Assembly: GCA_005793025.1 (NCBI GenBank)
Contig: SXQI01000113.1
Coordinates: forward strand, 1-15,088
DNA length: 15,088 bases
Reading direction: 5' to 3'
Source of the DNA: Verrucomicrobiales bacterium
Lineage (GTDB): Bacteria > Verrucomicrobiota > Verrucomicrobiia > Limisphaerales > SXQI01
Made by a program: the position numbers and the translations under genes. Every line of letters starts with the position of its first letter. Within the stretch, counting starts at the first letter, position 1. Shown here piece by piece: positions 1-8,427 of this stretch. The notes under the pieces are model-generated. The model saw nothing but the letters and a program-made list of their open reading frames with translations. It had not been told where the DNA came from and did no database searches.

Positions 1-801
1 GCACTGATCGCAGGAGTCCCCGCCGCTTGGTGTGCAGGCCCGGTCTTCGGAAGTTGGGTCGCTCAAAAACTGCCCCCTCCTGATTTAGGCCTCGGTGAGA
101 AGGAAGAATCCTCGCCGATCACCGAAAGGCGGCCCAGTTTCGGCCTGACGATTCTCACCATTACCCTTCCGATTGTGTTGATGGTTCTCGCTACTGTTGC
201 GGACTTAACTCTTCCCAAAGCATCCTCAGCTCGTGCGGTGTTCGATTTTCTTGGTGCCCCCATCGTTGCTTTGACTGCGGCAGTCCTTCTTTCATTTTGG
301 ACATTGGGTTTTAAGCAGGGATTCTCCCGCGAAAGCCTTTCAACATTTAGTGAGAATTCATTAGGCCCCACCGCAAATATTCTTTTGGTGGTTGGAGCAG
401 GGGGTGGTTTTAGCAAGGTGCTTGTCGCCAGCGGGGTTGGAACCCTCTTCGCCGACTCCGCGAGTCAATGGTCAATTCCTCCCCTCATCATCGGGTGGGT
501 TTTGGCTGGCCTGATCCGCGTGGCTGCTGGCAGCGCAACTGTTGCGATCACAGCCGCAGCTGGTTTCGTTGCTCCGTTATTAGCCCAGTCGCCTTCCACA
601 AGTCCTGAATTGTTGGTTGTCGCATTGGGTGCGGGATCCGTGATGTTTTCACATCTCAACGATGGTGGGTTTTGGTTCGTCAAAGAATACCTCCGAATTT
701 CTGTGACAGACACTCTCAAGAGTTGGATGGTTCTGGAGACCATTATCGCGGTTGTAGTGCTCTTGATGTGTTTAGTTTTGGATGCACTCCTCCGGCTCTA
801 A
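1..801 (+). CDS. GntP-family gluconate/organic acid:H+ symporter, 3' part
   Basis: This is the C-terminal 266 residues of an inner-membrane permease of the GntP family (gluconate, related sugar acids, and in some members D-serine). The frame is open from base 1, so the start lies outside the window; family members are about 440 residues, so roughly 60% is present. Family signatures are clear: GAGGGFSKVLVASGVG (visible residues 133-147), RVAAGSATVAITAAAG (173-188), and GSVMFSHLNDGGFWFVKEY (212-230) followed by a stretch like TIKTWSVMETIISV of known members. Hydrophobic segments lie near 50-68, 85-102, 125-147, 160-195, 203-217 and 243-262. Substrate cannot be read from sequence. The dipeptidase gene starts 47 bases downstream, and a cytochrome-linked sugar-dehydrogenase-like gene follows, which would fit an aldonate substrate, but that is inference. 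Confidence 0.9.
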   Translation, partial: ALIAGVPAAWCAGPVFGSWVAQKLPPPDLGLGEKEESSPITERRPSFGLTILTITLPIVLMVLATVADLTLPKASSARAVFDFLGAPIVALTAAVLLSFWTLGFKQGFSRESLSTFSENSLGPTANILLVVGAGGGFSKVLVASGVGTLFADSASQWSIPPLIIGWVLAGLIRVAAGSATVAITAAAGFVAPLLAQSPSTSPELLVVALGAGSVMFSHLNDGGFWFVKEYLRISVTDTLKSWMVLETIIAVVVLLMCLVLDALLRL

Positions 802-848
802 TGACGTCCACCACTCTACGATGAACATTCTCAATAATCCTCTTATCC

Positions 849-1910
849 ATGCTGATATTTGATGCTCACCTCGATCTGGCGATGAACGCGCTAGAGTGGA
901 ACCGTGACTTGACTCGTCCGATTTCAGAAATCCGCGCAAGAGAGTCGGGCATGACTGACAAGCCAGACCGGGCTAACGGAGTGGTGAGCTTTGCTGAAAT
1001 GCGTAGAGGTAAAGTCGGACTCTGCGTCGCCACGTTAATCGCTCGTTATGTCAAACCATCCAACCGCCTCAAAGGCTGGCACTCTTCCGAACAGGCTTGG
1101 GCTCAAACTCAAGGCCAATTAGCGTGGTATCGCGTGATGGAGGAGTTGGGACAAATGGTGCAGATTAGGGATCATCAGCAATTAACAGCGCATCTCAAAC
1201 ACTGGGAAACCCCTTCAGAGCATTCCCCCATCGGTTACATCTTGAGCCTCGAAGGTGCGGACTCCATCTTGAGTCCGCAGCATCTTGAAGCGGCCTATGC
1301 GCAGGGGCTCCGAGCGATAGGGCCAGCCCATTACGGACCCGGAACCTATGCACAAGGAACCGATGCAACAGGAGGACTGGGACCGAAAGGAAGAGAATTA
1401 CTCGCTGAAATGCAGCACCTAGGGATGATCCTCGACGCCACACATCTCTGCGATGAAAGTTTTTGGGAAGCACTCAATTCTTTTGAAGGTCCTGTTTGGG
1501 CGAGTCACCAAAATTGTCGTGCACTCGTTCCACACAATCGACAATTTTCAGACGAACAGATTAAGGTTCTAATCGCGCGCAACTCGGTAATAGGAGCTCC
1601 CCTTGACGCTTGGATGATGGTTCCGAATTGGCAACGAGGACGAACGACTCCCGAATCAGCGGGGGTCTCGTTCGCGACGATGATCGACCATATTGATCAC
1701 ATTTGCCAAATTGCCGGCAACGCGAACCATGTCGGTATTGGCACTGATTTGGATGGAGCTTTTGGCAAGGAACAAACCGTGCAGGACCTTGAAACGATCG
1801 CAGATCTCGCCAAACTGCCTGCACTTTTTGGGCAGAGAGGGTATTCCGATGCTGATGTGGAAAACATCATGCATGGAAATTTTTTAAGGTTCTTACAAAA
1901 CGCTTGGTAA
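849..1910 (+). CDS. M19-family (renal dipeptidase-like) membrane dipeptidase homologue
   Basis: A 353-residue metal-dependent amidohydrolase-fold peptidase of family M19, which hydrolyses dipeptides, often those with a D-residue at the C-terminal side. The dinuclear zinc site is intact, and its spacing nearly matches human renal dipeptidase: H7 and D9 (DAHLD), bridging E135 (SLEGAD), H199 (DATHL), H220 (WASHQN), with substrate-site H161 (GPAHYG), R231 and D300 (GIGTDLDGA). No signal peptide or membrane segment is visible, so it is probably cytoplasmic. The ATG start places the metal motif at residue 7, normal for bacterial members. There is no Shine-Dalgarno sequence. It is 7 bases upstream of the cytochrome/dehydrogenase gene and probably co-transcribed with it. 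D-dipeptide turnover is plausible; the true substrate is unknown. Confidence 0.92.
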   Translation: MLIFDAHLDLAMNALEWNRDLTRPISEIRARESGMTDKPDRANGVVSFAEMRRGKVGLCVATLIARYVKPSNRLKGWHSSEQAWAQTQGQLAWYRVMEELGQMVQIRDHQQLTAHLKHWETPSEHSPIGYILSLEGADSILSPQHLEAAYAQGLRAIGPAHYGPGTYAQGTDATGGLGPKGRELLAEMQHLGMILDATHLCDESFWEALNSFEGPVWASHQNCRALVPHNRQFSDEQIKVLIARNSVIGAPLDAWMMVPNWQRGRTTPESAGVSFATMIDHIDHICQIAGNANHVGIGTDLDGAFGKEQTVQDLETIADLAKLPALFGQRGYSDADVENIMHGNFLRFLQNAW

Positions 1911-1917
1911 CAATAAT

Positions 1918-3555
1918 ATGCGTCTTCATCGGTTGTTAGTTTACTTCTTCTCGGCGTTTCCTTTAGTCGGACTAGCTCAGACCAACGATTTTTTAAACCT
2001 CTTCAATCGAGGAAAGGGGCTTTACCTCCAGCAATGTTTCGTCTGCCACCAAATGAACGGGCAGGGGATCCCTAGTGTTTATCCTCCGATAGCAAAATCA
2101 GACTTTCTCAATGCCGACAAAAAACGATCCATCCGGATCCTTTGTGAAGGTCAGAGTGGGAGGATCATTGTCAACGGTAAGCCCTACGAAGGCACGATGC
2201 CGGCCATGGTTCTACGAGATGAGGAAGTCGCCTCGGTTCTCACTTATGTGCATAATTCTTGGGGGAACTCGAACGGGGTGGTAACCGTCAGCGATGTTCA
2301 GGAAGTTCGCAAAACGACGGCTTATCCCACCTACGAGCTCCTAGCAGCAGTAAGTGCTTACCCACCCCTTCCAAAGCCGCCAACCGGTTTAAAGCTCAGG
2401 GAAGTTTCCCGACTCCCAATGAACGGAGTCCGAATGACGAGCGATGGGTCTGGAAAGTTTCTATATGTCCTCTCAGGGTTTGGAGATATTCATCGTGTAG
2501 AGATTGGTTCAGGTCTGGTGCGTCCAATTATTTTTGCTCGTGATTACCTTGTTAAAAAGGCCGGAGACCAAGGTGACCCGGTGATCGTGACGGGGATGAC
2601 CATGGATAAAGATCGTCGGCTTTATACGGTCATCAATCAGCAAAACAACGCACAGCTTCCAGTGCAGAACGTAGTCACGGTCTACCGATCCACCGAGTTT
2701 AATAAGACTGGCGATCCGGTCACGTTGAAACCTTGGTTCACTACGAATTATCCTGGAAACTCATCCTATTTGCACGCGGCGGAGCACATTGGATTCGGAC
2801 CCGATGGCTTCGTGTATTTGAGCAACGGAGCACGGACGGATGGCAACGAGGCCAATGGAGATCCGAAATACTATCAGAAAGGCGAAACAGAAATTACGGC
2901 TTGTATTTGGCGTCTTGATCCACGTCATCAGCCACCGTTATTTGAGGTCTATGCCCGAGGCATACGAAATGTTTACGGGTTCACATGGAGTCCCAAGGGG
3001 GAAATGTTCGCGACAGAAAACGGCCCCGATGCCCCGGCTCCGGAGGAACTGAACCTCATCGAACAAGGGAAACATTATGGATTCCCCTACCGTTTTGCTG
3101 ACTGGACAAACAAACCCTATGCTCACACGCCAGACCCACCATCAGGACTTCAGTTCACGACACCCATCCCCAATATCGGACCGGACGGCGGTTTTAACGG
3201 AAACCAAATCTCATCGTTTGATCCACACTCATGCCCGGGAGGAATCGTTTGGCTAGGTGCTGATTTTCCAGAAGCCCACCGTGGGACGATGCTGCTAACA
3301 CGATTCGGGAATTTTATCCGTGAGCCGCGTGATGCGGGCTTTGATTTATTGCAAGTTCGCTTAAGAACAAACGCCGAAGGACGATACGAAGCGGGAGTAT
3401 CGAGTTTTTTAGCTCCCCTTGGTCGCCCCATCGATATTCATCAGAACGGCTCTGGCCGCATTTATATTTTGGAATACTCGCGCCCCACGACTCCTGCGTT
3501 ATCCTATTCTATGCCGGGTCGAATTTTAGAGCTATCGGTGGAAACCCCTCGCTGA
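1918..3555 (+). CDS. Secreted cytochrome c fused to glucose/sorbosone dehydrogenase-like propeller
   Basis: A 545-residue exported protein. Residues 1-21 form a signal peptide (basic start, hydrophobic LLVYFFSAFPLVGLA, cleavage near A20). A class I cytochrome c domain follows at about 25-115, with haem site CFVCH (C40, C43, H44) and probable axial methionine M94 in EGTMPAM. Residues about 155-540 resemble soluble PQQ-type glucose/sorbosone dehydrogenases: HAAEHIGFGPDGFVYLSNGA (286-305), YARGIRNVYGFTW (345-357), and an ENGPDAPAPEELNLIEQGKH stretch (367-386) like the END/PDEIN motif of that family. The expected role is periplasmic oxidation of a sugar or alcohol, passing electrons to the fused haem. 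Related cytochrome-propeller fusions are common in Planctomycetota and Verrucomicrobiota. The first gene letters follow the dipeptidase stop by 7 bases, without a ribosome site. Cofactor use and substrate are not proven by sequence. Confidence 0.88.
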   Translation: MRLHRLLVYFFSAFPLVGLAQTNDFLNLFNRGKGLYLQQCFVCHQMNGQGIPSVYPPIAKSDFLNADKKRSIRILCEGQSGRIIVNGKPYEGTMPAMVLRDEEVASVLTYVHNSWGNSNGVVTVSDVQEVRKTTAYPTYELLAAVSAYPPLPKPPTGLKLREVSRLPMNGVRMTSDGSGKFLYVLSGFGDIHRVEIGSGLVRPIIFARDYLVKKAGDQGDPVIVTGMTMDKDRRLYTVINQQNNAQLPVQNVVTVYRSTEFNKTGDPVTLKPWFTTNYPGNSSYLHAAEHIGFGPDGFVYLSNGARTDGNEANGDPKYYQKGETEITACIWRLDPRHQPPLFEVYARGIRNVYGFTWSPKGEMFATENGPDAPAPEELNLIEQGKHYGFPYRFADWTNKPYAHTPDPPSGLQFTTPIPNIGPDGGFNGNQISSFDPHSCPGGIVWLGADFPEAHRGTMLLTRFGNFIREPRDAGFDLLQVRLRTNAEGRYEAGVSSFLAPLGRPIDIHQNGSGRIYILEYSRPTTPALSYSMPGRILELSVETPR

Positions 3556-3577
3556 GGAAAGACGTCCAGATCAACGA

Positions 3578-5026
3578 TTATGCCATCAACTCACGCACGA
3601 CGTGCCCGTGAACATCGGTTAATCGAAAATCACGCCCTGCATGCCTGAATGTAAATTTTTCATGATCAAAGCCGAGCAAAGCCAGCATCGTTGCATGCAA
3701 ATCGTGGATATGAACTTTGTTCTCCACGGCTGAAAACCCAAATTCATCCGTCGCACCATGAACATAGCCTCCCTTGGCCCCTCCACCTGCTAACAAGACA
3801 GTAAAGCCGTGATGGTTATGATCTCGGCCGTTGATTTTGCCACTATTAGCTCCCGGTTGAGGAAGTTCCACTGTAGGCGTTCGGCCAAACTCCCCGCCAA
3901 TCACGACCAGTGTCGAATCTAGCAACCCACGCTGCTTAAGATCTTTGAGCAAACCCCCGATCGCTTGGTCGCAATCCTTGGCTAACCTCCGGTGATTCTC
4001 CTCGATGTCATCATGGTTGTCCCAAGGTTGACCATTTCCCGTCCAAAGTTGGATAAATCGCACCCCACGTTCCACCAATCGGCGCGCAATGAGAAGCTGC
4101 CGAGCTTGAGTCCCCTCGCCGTAGAGTTTTCGGATATGTTCCGGTTCGCGGTTGATATCAAATGCGTCCGTCGCGTCCATCTGCATCCGGTAGGCCAATT
4201 CGAACGACTGGATCCGGGATTCCAATTGCGCATCCTGTTGCCTTTTAGCGCGATGTCTGGCGTTCAGTTGATGCAGCAAATCGAGTTGAGCTCTTTGCTC
4301 GGGCAAAGAAGTATAATTGTTCCGGATATTCTCGATCAGCTTCTCGATTTTCGTGTGCTGGGTGTCGATGTAAGTTCCCTGATACATTCCGGGAAGAAAT
4401 CCCGACTGCCAATTTTGTGATTCTTGGATCGGATAACCATTCGGGCACATCGAGATGAATCCCGGTAAATTTTGATTATCCGTCCCCAGACCATAGGTGA
4501 CCCATGAACCGAAACTCGGCCTCACCAATCGAGCATCGCCGCAATTCATCAGCAGCAACGATGGCTCATGGTTCGGCACATCCGCATGAGCGGAACGAAT
4601 CACAGTGATGTCATCAATACATTCGCCGACATGGGGAAAAAGCTCACTGACCTCGATGCCGCTCTTTCCATACTTTTTAAACTTAAATGGCGATGGAAAT
4701 GCAGCACCTGTCTTGCGCTCTGTGGGAAGATTCGCCATGGGCAACGCTTTACCAGCGTAGGTTGCCAGCGCAGGTTTTGGGTCGAATGTATCGACATGCG
4801 AAGGGCCGCCGTTCAGGAAAATATGGATGACATGTTTGGCTTTGGCGGGTAGGGGAGATGGTTTGGGTGCCATCGAGGAGGTCAACTCCGCCGCCAACGA
4901 GTTGGTGCTCAGAGCGTTGTTCAGGATCGCGCCCAATCCAAGCCCTGCCATTCCCATGCCGCAATTCTTCAAAAAATCACGGCGAGTGAATGCGAGGTGG
5001 TCAAGATTCAATGAATGAAATGACAT
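3578..5026 (-). CDS. DUF1501 family protein with Tat signal
   Basis: A 482-residue exported protein of the DUF1501 family, whose fold is related to alkaline phosphatase/sulfatase enzymes. The N-terminus has a twin-arginine signal: TRRDFLK (R15, R16) followed by the hydrophobic stretch MGMAGLGLGAIL. Family motifs are present in order: NGGPSHVDTFDPKPAL (72-87), PWDNHDD (334-340), the characteristic GGEFGRTP (377-384), GRDHNHHGF (400-408) and HDLHATMLALLG (441-452). These Asp/His-rich sites suggest metal binding, but no activity is established for the family. In Planctomycetota and Verrucomicrobiota such genes usually follow a DUF1549/DUF1553 cytochrome-like partner; none is present here. The gene converges with the cytochrome/dehydrogenase gene, ending 22 bases from it. 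No Shine-Dalgarno sequence precedes the ATG. Confidence 0.92.
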   Translation of the reverse strand: MSFHSLNLDHLAFTRRDFLKNCGMGMAGLGLGAILNNALSTNSLAAELTSSMAPKPSPLPAKAKHVIHIFLNGGPSHVDTFDPKPALATYAGKALPMANLPTERKTGAAFPSPFKFKKYGKSGIEVSELFPHVGECIDDITVIRSAHADVPNHEPSLLLMNCGDARLVRPSFGSWVTYGLGTDNQNLPGFISMCPNGYPIQESQNWQSGFLPGMYQGTYIDTQHTKIEKLIENIRNNYTSLPEQRAQLDLLHQLNARHRAKRQQDAQLESRIQSFELAYRMQMDATDAFDINREPEHIRKLYGEGTQARQLLIARRLVERGVRFIQLWTGNGQPWDNHDDIEENHRRLAKDCDQAIGGLLKDLKQRGLLDSTLVVIGGEFGRTPTVELPQPGANSGKINGRDHNHHGFTVLLAGGGAKGGYVHGATDEFGFSAVENKVHIHDLHATMLALLGFDHEKFTFRHAGRDFRLTDVHGHVVRELMA

Positions 5027-5188
5027 CTGAATTGTTTAACAAAACCAAATCTAGGACGTCCTCTAATCATTCAGTATTCAACGCCAAAGTCAAATCGGTT
5101 ACCCACGTTTTTAGGGTCTGAATTAGTTCGCCTAACTCGGTTCCGAAGGGGAGCTTGCGAATTCAGTCTCCGATGACAAAGTGAGAGG
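5027..5188. promoter_or_regulatory. Divergent intergenic region between DUF1501 gene and cinA
   Basis: This 162-base stretch separates two divergently transcribed genes, so it should hold promoters for both. This is inferred from layout. I could not assign convincing -35/-10 boxes. It contains a perfect 10-base palindrome, AGGACGTCCT (5053-5062), close to the DUF1501 start; palindromes of that size are expected by chance in a window this long. Confidence 0.35.
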
Positions 5189-6439
5189 ATGCGCGTCGAG
5201 ATCATCAACACCGGTAGCGAATTAATGCTTGGGTTCGTTCTCAACACCCACCAACAGTGGTTGTGCAGGCAGTTCTCCGACCTAGGTTTGAATGTCGATC
5301 GTCAGGTGGCCATTCATGACGATGGCGTCTCCATCCAACAGGCGGTCAAAGAAGCGGTCCAACGCGCCGAGTTGGTGATTACCACTGGGGGGTTGGGGCC
5401 GACTTCGGATGATATTACGCGCGATTTGGTGGCCCAACTGTTCGGACTATCCCTCAAGGAAGATCCTCGAATTATCGCAGACATCAGCGAGTTCTTCGCT
5501 CGACGATCTCGTCCAATGCCCGCGAGCACTCGAGTGCAGGCGATGGTTCCGGAGGGAGCTTTGGTGTTGTGGAATCATCACGGCACGGCTCCCGGCCTAG
5601 CGTTGCCGACGCCTCGAGGATGGCTGGTGATGTTGCCGGGGCCGCCGCGCGAGCTACGTCCCATGTTTAGAGATCAGTTGATCCCGTTGCTATCGAAATG
5701 GTTTCCGACTCCAGCGACGTTTGCTTGTCATAGTTTGAAGACGACGGGATTAGGAGAATCATTTGTCGAGGAACTTATCGCCCCAGCTTTATCAAGTCTC
5801 GTGGATCAAGGAGTCAGTATTGGTTACTGCGCTCGTATCGGTGAAGTGGATGTCCGGCTTACCGCGCGTGGCGAAGATTCGTCGGAGCTCGTCGCAGAGG
5901 CAGTGATTGTCACACGCCGATTGCTCGGGGAACGTGTTTTCTCTGAAACTCAGGAAGATTTAGCTGCAGTGATCGTACGGTTGCTTACAGTGAATAGCCA
6001 TACGTTGGCGATCGCAGAATCCTGCACCGGGGGTTATGTTGCGAACCGAATCACCAATGTCCCCGGAGCATCATCCGTTTTTTTAGCAGGATTGGTTACC
6101 TACAGCAACGCAGCGAAAACTGACTTTCTCGGAGTCCGACCATCGACACTCGAGAAACATGGGGCGGTCAGCGAAGCCACCGCTTTGGAGATGGCCACAG
6201 GGGTGAGGAATCGAACAGGGGCGACTTATGCGCTCTCTTTAACCGGTATTGCTGGACCTAGTGGCGGCACGGCAGAAAAACCGGTCGGAACGGTGTTCGT
6301 CGGTTTTGCATCTCCTGAGGGTTCTATTGTTCAACGGTTTTTATACCAGTATGACCGCGAGACGTTCAAATTCTGCGCCTCCCAACAAGCCTTAGACCTT
6401 CTCAGACGTGGACTATCGCAGTCCAAAGTTTCAATGTGA
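5189..6439 (+). CDS. cinA: CinA-like protein (nicotinamide-nucleotide amidohydrolase)
   Basis: A full-length 416-residue two-domain CinA protein. The N-terminal MoaB/MogA-like (COG1058) domain carries TTGGLGPTSDD (65-75) and MLPGPPRE (148-155). The C-terminal PncC-type domain (about 255-412) carries AESCTGG with the catalytic serine S278 and LTGIAGPSGG (351-360) followed by KPVGTVFVG. The C-terminal domain deamidates nicotinamide mononucleotide to nicotinate mononucleotide in pyridine-nucleotide salvage; the N-terminal domain of homologues can act on ADP-ribose-type substrates. The protein is cytoplasmic. The ATG directly follows AGAGG, too close for a normal ribosome site, but the first residues (MRVEIINTGSELMLG) match the usual family start. 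It precedes the CcsA/HemX-like gene by 62 bases and may be the first gene of that transcription unit. Confidence 0.96.
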   Translation: MRVEIINTGSELMLGFVLNTHQQWLCRQFSDLGLNVDRQVAIHDDGVSIQQAVKEAVQRAELVITTGGLGPTSDDITRDLVAQLFGLSLKEDPRIIADISEFFARRSRPMPASTRVQAMVPEGALVLWNHHGTAPGLALPTPRGWLVMLPGPPRELRPMFRDQLIPLLSKWFPTPATFACHSLKTTGLGESFVEELIAPALSSLVDQGVSIGYCARIGEVDVRLTARGEDSSELVAEAVIVTRRLLGERVFSETQEDLAAVIVRLLTVNSHTLAIAESCTGGYVANRITNVPGASSVFLAGLVTYSNAAKTDFLGVRPSTLEKHGAVSEATALEMATGVRNRTGATYALSLTGIAGPSGGTAEKPVGTVFVGFASPEGSIVQRFLYQYDRETFKFCASQQALDLLRRGLSQSKVSM

Positions 6440-6501
6440 CTTGAGTTGTTCAAGTTCCAGTTGCGGCTTGCCGACTGTCTTCACCGCGTTACCTTTGTCG
6501 C

Positions 6502-7323
6502 GTGGACTGGTGGATTGATCGAAATGTGTTTGCTCTCGCCGTTTTTATTTACGGCGTGAGTTCGATCTATTCCGTTTTTCTCTGGCGGCGAGGGTTTCGC
6601 GAGGACAACCGCATCAGCTACTATCTCCTATTGCTAGGGGCAGGATTCCACACAACGGCGATGTTCATGAGGGGTTTCCGACTAGATCGCTGCCCAGTGA
6701 ATAACTTTTATGAAGCATTCGCTTTCGTCACGTGGACGATCGTTGCAACTTATCTCGTAATTGGAGTTTGGCGACGGCTTCGGTTTTTAGGTGCTTTTGC
6801 TTCACCGGTTCTCTGTGCCATAGGAGTATTCGCGTTGATGCCTGCGCTTGATGTCCGCAGTGGCCAACCCAATTTTAGCAATGGTTGGTCTAGTTTACAC
6901 GCTGCTCTCATTCTCCTCGCATACGGTGCCTTTGGCCTAAGTTTAGTCGCTGCCGTAATGTATTTAACCCAAGCCCACGATTTAAAATTCCGCAAGCTAC
7001 GAGCGGTTTTCTCCATGATGCCTCCGATCCAACGGCTCGAAAGTGTCGTCGTGAGAACAATGCTATTCGGGTTCAGCCTCCTAACCCTTGGACTGCTCAT
7101 GACACCTTGGCAGCTTTTTGCTTATTTCCGTGTCTATTTTACACCCGAACCCACAACTCTCTGGGCCATTTCGGTTTGGATTCTGTATGGTATTATTCTC
7201 GCCATGGCTCGTTGGTTTGGCTTGAGCGGTCGGAGGATTTCATGGGCAGCCATCGGAGCCTTTGTTTATGTCCTCCTGACCTTTTTTGGGTTCATTCTTT
7301 TATCACTAAGTCATAACCCTTAA
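6502..7323 (+). CDS. CcsA/HemX-like cytochrome c assembly membrane protein
   Basis: A 273-residue polytopic protein of the CcsA/CcmC/HemX family with about eight hydrophobic segments (near 11-28, 39-57, 75-91, 97-113, 132-155, 187-205, 219-237 and 247-268). Family-like stretches are PVNNFYEAFAFVTW (65-78), GWSSLHAALILLAYGAFG (128-145, with H133) and TTLWAISVWILYGIIL (218-233), which aligns by eye with the DPKETWALITW region of CcsA. CcsA proteins handle haem for system II cytochrome c maturation; HemX of Bacillus, encoded beside hemA, lowers HemA levels. Position directly upstream of hemA (25 bases) supports a HemX-like or dual role. The start is GTG, chosen because no in-frame ATG lies nearby; an in-frame stop lies at 6442, and no ribosome site is visible. 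The acidic/lysine DPKE residues and the late histidine of classic CcsA are not seen. Confidence 0.85.
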   Translation: MDWWIDRNVFALAVFIYGVSSIYSVFLWRRGFREDNRISYYLLLLGAGFHTTAMFMRGFRLDRCPVNNFYEAFAFVTWTIVATYLVIGVWRRLRFLGAFASPVLCAIGVFALMPALDVRSGQPNFSNGWSSLHAALILLAYGAFGLSLVAAVMYLTQAHDLKFRKLRAVFSMMPPIQRLESVVVRTMLFGFSLLTLGLLMTPWQLFAYFRVYFTPEPTTLWAISVWILYGIILAMARWFGLSGRRISWAAIGAFVYVLLTFFGFILLSLSHNP

Positions 7324-7348
7324 ATCTGATTTTCTAGCTTTTGTCGCC

Positions 7349-8425
7349 ATGCCGATAGTTGTTCTTGGACTCAATCATCACACCGCACCGGTGACCATTC
7401 GAGAGCGATTTGCATTCGCCGACTCAGTGGTTCCGGAGACGTTGAGTCGCATGAAATCGGAGGGTTTGATTCAAGAAGGCGTAATCCTCTCAACTTGCAA
7501 CCGGGTCGAGATTTACGCAGTAACCGAGAACGACTCAGGCGAAGCGGGTAAAAACCTCACTCGATTCCTAAGGGATTTCCACCGTTTCGAGCAGGCGTTA
7601 AGTGATGAGTTTTATTTTTTACCTGAGCCTCAGAGTATTCAGCACCTTTTCAAGGTTTCTTGTGGGCTAGATTCCATGGTTTTGGGAGAGACTGAAATAC
7701 TCGGCCAACTCAAAAAAGCTTATGACTTGGCCCTCCAGCACAAGCACACGGGTTCACGTCTAAACAAAGCCTTTCAGCGTGCCTTCAATGTCGCGAAGCA
7801 AATCCGGACTGAAACCAATATCCAACGAGGGAACACCTCCGTCGCCTCCGTCGCTGTAGAACTTGCCGAAAAGATTTTTAATTCACTGAACGAGCGACAA
7901 GTCATGGTGGTTGGAGCGGGCGAAACCAGCGAGCGGACCGCTCGCGCCTTACTGGGACGCGGGGCACGAAGCATCATTGTCTCGAATCGATCGTTCGATC
8001 GCGCCGAAGTGTTAGCGAAGGAATTGGGCGGCCGTGCGATCCCGTTTGAGAGTTGGGCTGGGGAATTTGACCTGATCGACATTGTCATCACCAGCACCTC
8101 TGCACCGCACTACGTGCTGGACCGACCCAAGCTGGAGGCTTTGATTCGACACCGTCGTGGAAAACCTCTGCTTCTGGTGGATATAGCGGTCCCCCGCGAC
8201 ATCGATCCAGCAGTGAATATGCTGGATAATGTTTATCTCTACAACGTGGACGACTTACAAACGATCGCGGACGAAAGCCTTAAGCAACGTCAGGAGGAAA
8301 TCACAAAATGCATGGCAATCATCGAGGGTAAATCTAGGGCGTTCCTTCAGGAAGGGAGAGTCCATCGACACATCGATCCTCCGAGTTCGACATCGTTCGG
8401 CCAGTTATCGGCACCAACCTCTTAA
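7349..8425 (+). CDS. hemA: Glutamyl-tRNA reductase
   Basis: A 358-residue GluTR, the NADPH-dependent enzyme that reduces glutamyl-tRNA to glutamate-1-semialdehyde, the first committed step of C5-pathway haem synthesis. Visible features: GLNHHTAPV (7-15); catalytic C50 in STCNRVEIY; SCGLDSMVLGETEILGQLKKAY (104-125), the family signature; NADPH-binding VVGAGETSERTARAL (187-201); and VDIAVPRDIDP (267-277). The ATG start gives the standard N-terminus. The protein is short: typical bacterial enzymes are about 420 residues, and the C-terminal helical dimerisation domain is cut back here, ending in a Pro/Ser-rich tail (PPSSTSFGQLSAPTS). The stop is followed after 2 bases by hemC, so no missing domain is hidden downstream. 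Co-transcription with the upstream membrane protein gene and hemC is very likely. Confidence 0.96.
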   Translation: MPIVVLGLNHHTAPVTIRERFAFADSVVPETLSRMKSEGLIQEGVILSTCNRVEIYAVTENDSGEAGKNLTRFLRDFHRFEQALSDEFYFLPEPQSIQHLFKVSCGLDSMVLGETEILGQLKKAYDLALQHKHTGSRLNKAFQRAFNVAKQIRTETNIQRGNTSVASVAVELAEKIFNSLNERQVMVVGAGETSERTARALLGRGARSIIVSNRSFDRAEVLAKELGGRAIPFESWAGEFDLIDIVITSTSAPHYVLDRPKLEALIRHRRGKPLLLVDIAVPRDIDPAVNMLDNVYLYNVDDLQTIADESLKQRQEEITKCMAIIEGKSRAFLQEGRVHRHIDPPSSTSFGQLSAPTS

Positions 8426-8427
8426 CC

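Noticed and set aside
3992..4420. 142-codon plus-strand open frame inside the DUF1501 gene
   Set aside because: It lies wholly antisense to a well-supported DUF1501 coding region and its product resembles no family I know.
5053..5062. Perfect palindrome AGGACGTCCT in the divergent intergenic region
   Set aside because: Ten-base palindromes are expected many times by chance in 15 kb, and no second copy was seen nearby.
6750..7100. 116-codon minus-strand open frame opposite the CcsA/HemX-like gene
   Set aside because: The plus strand holds regular membrane segments and family motifs; the antisense reading is Arg-rich and has no motif.
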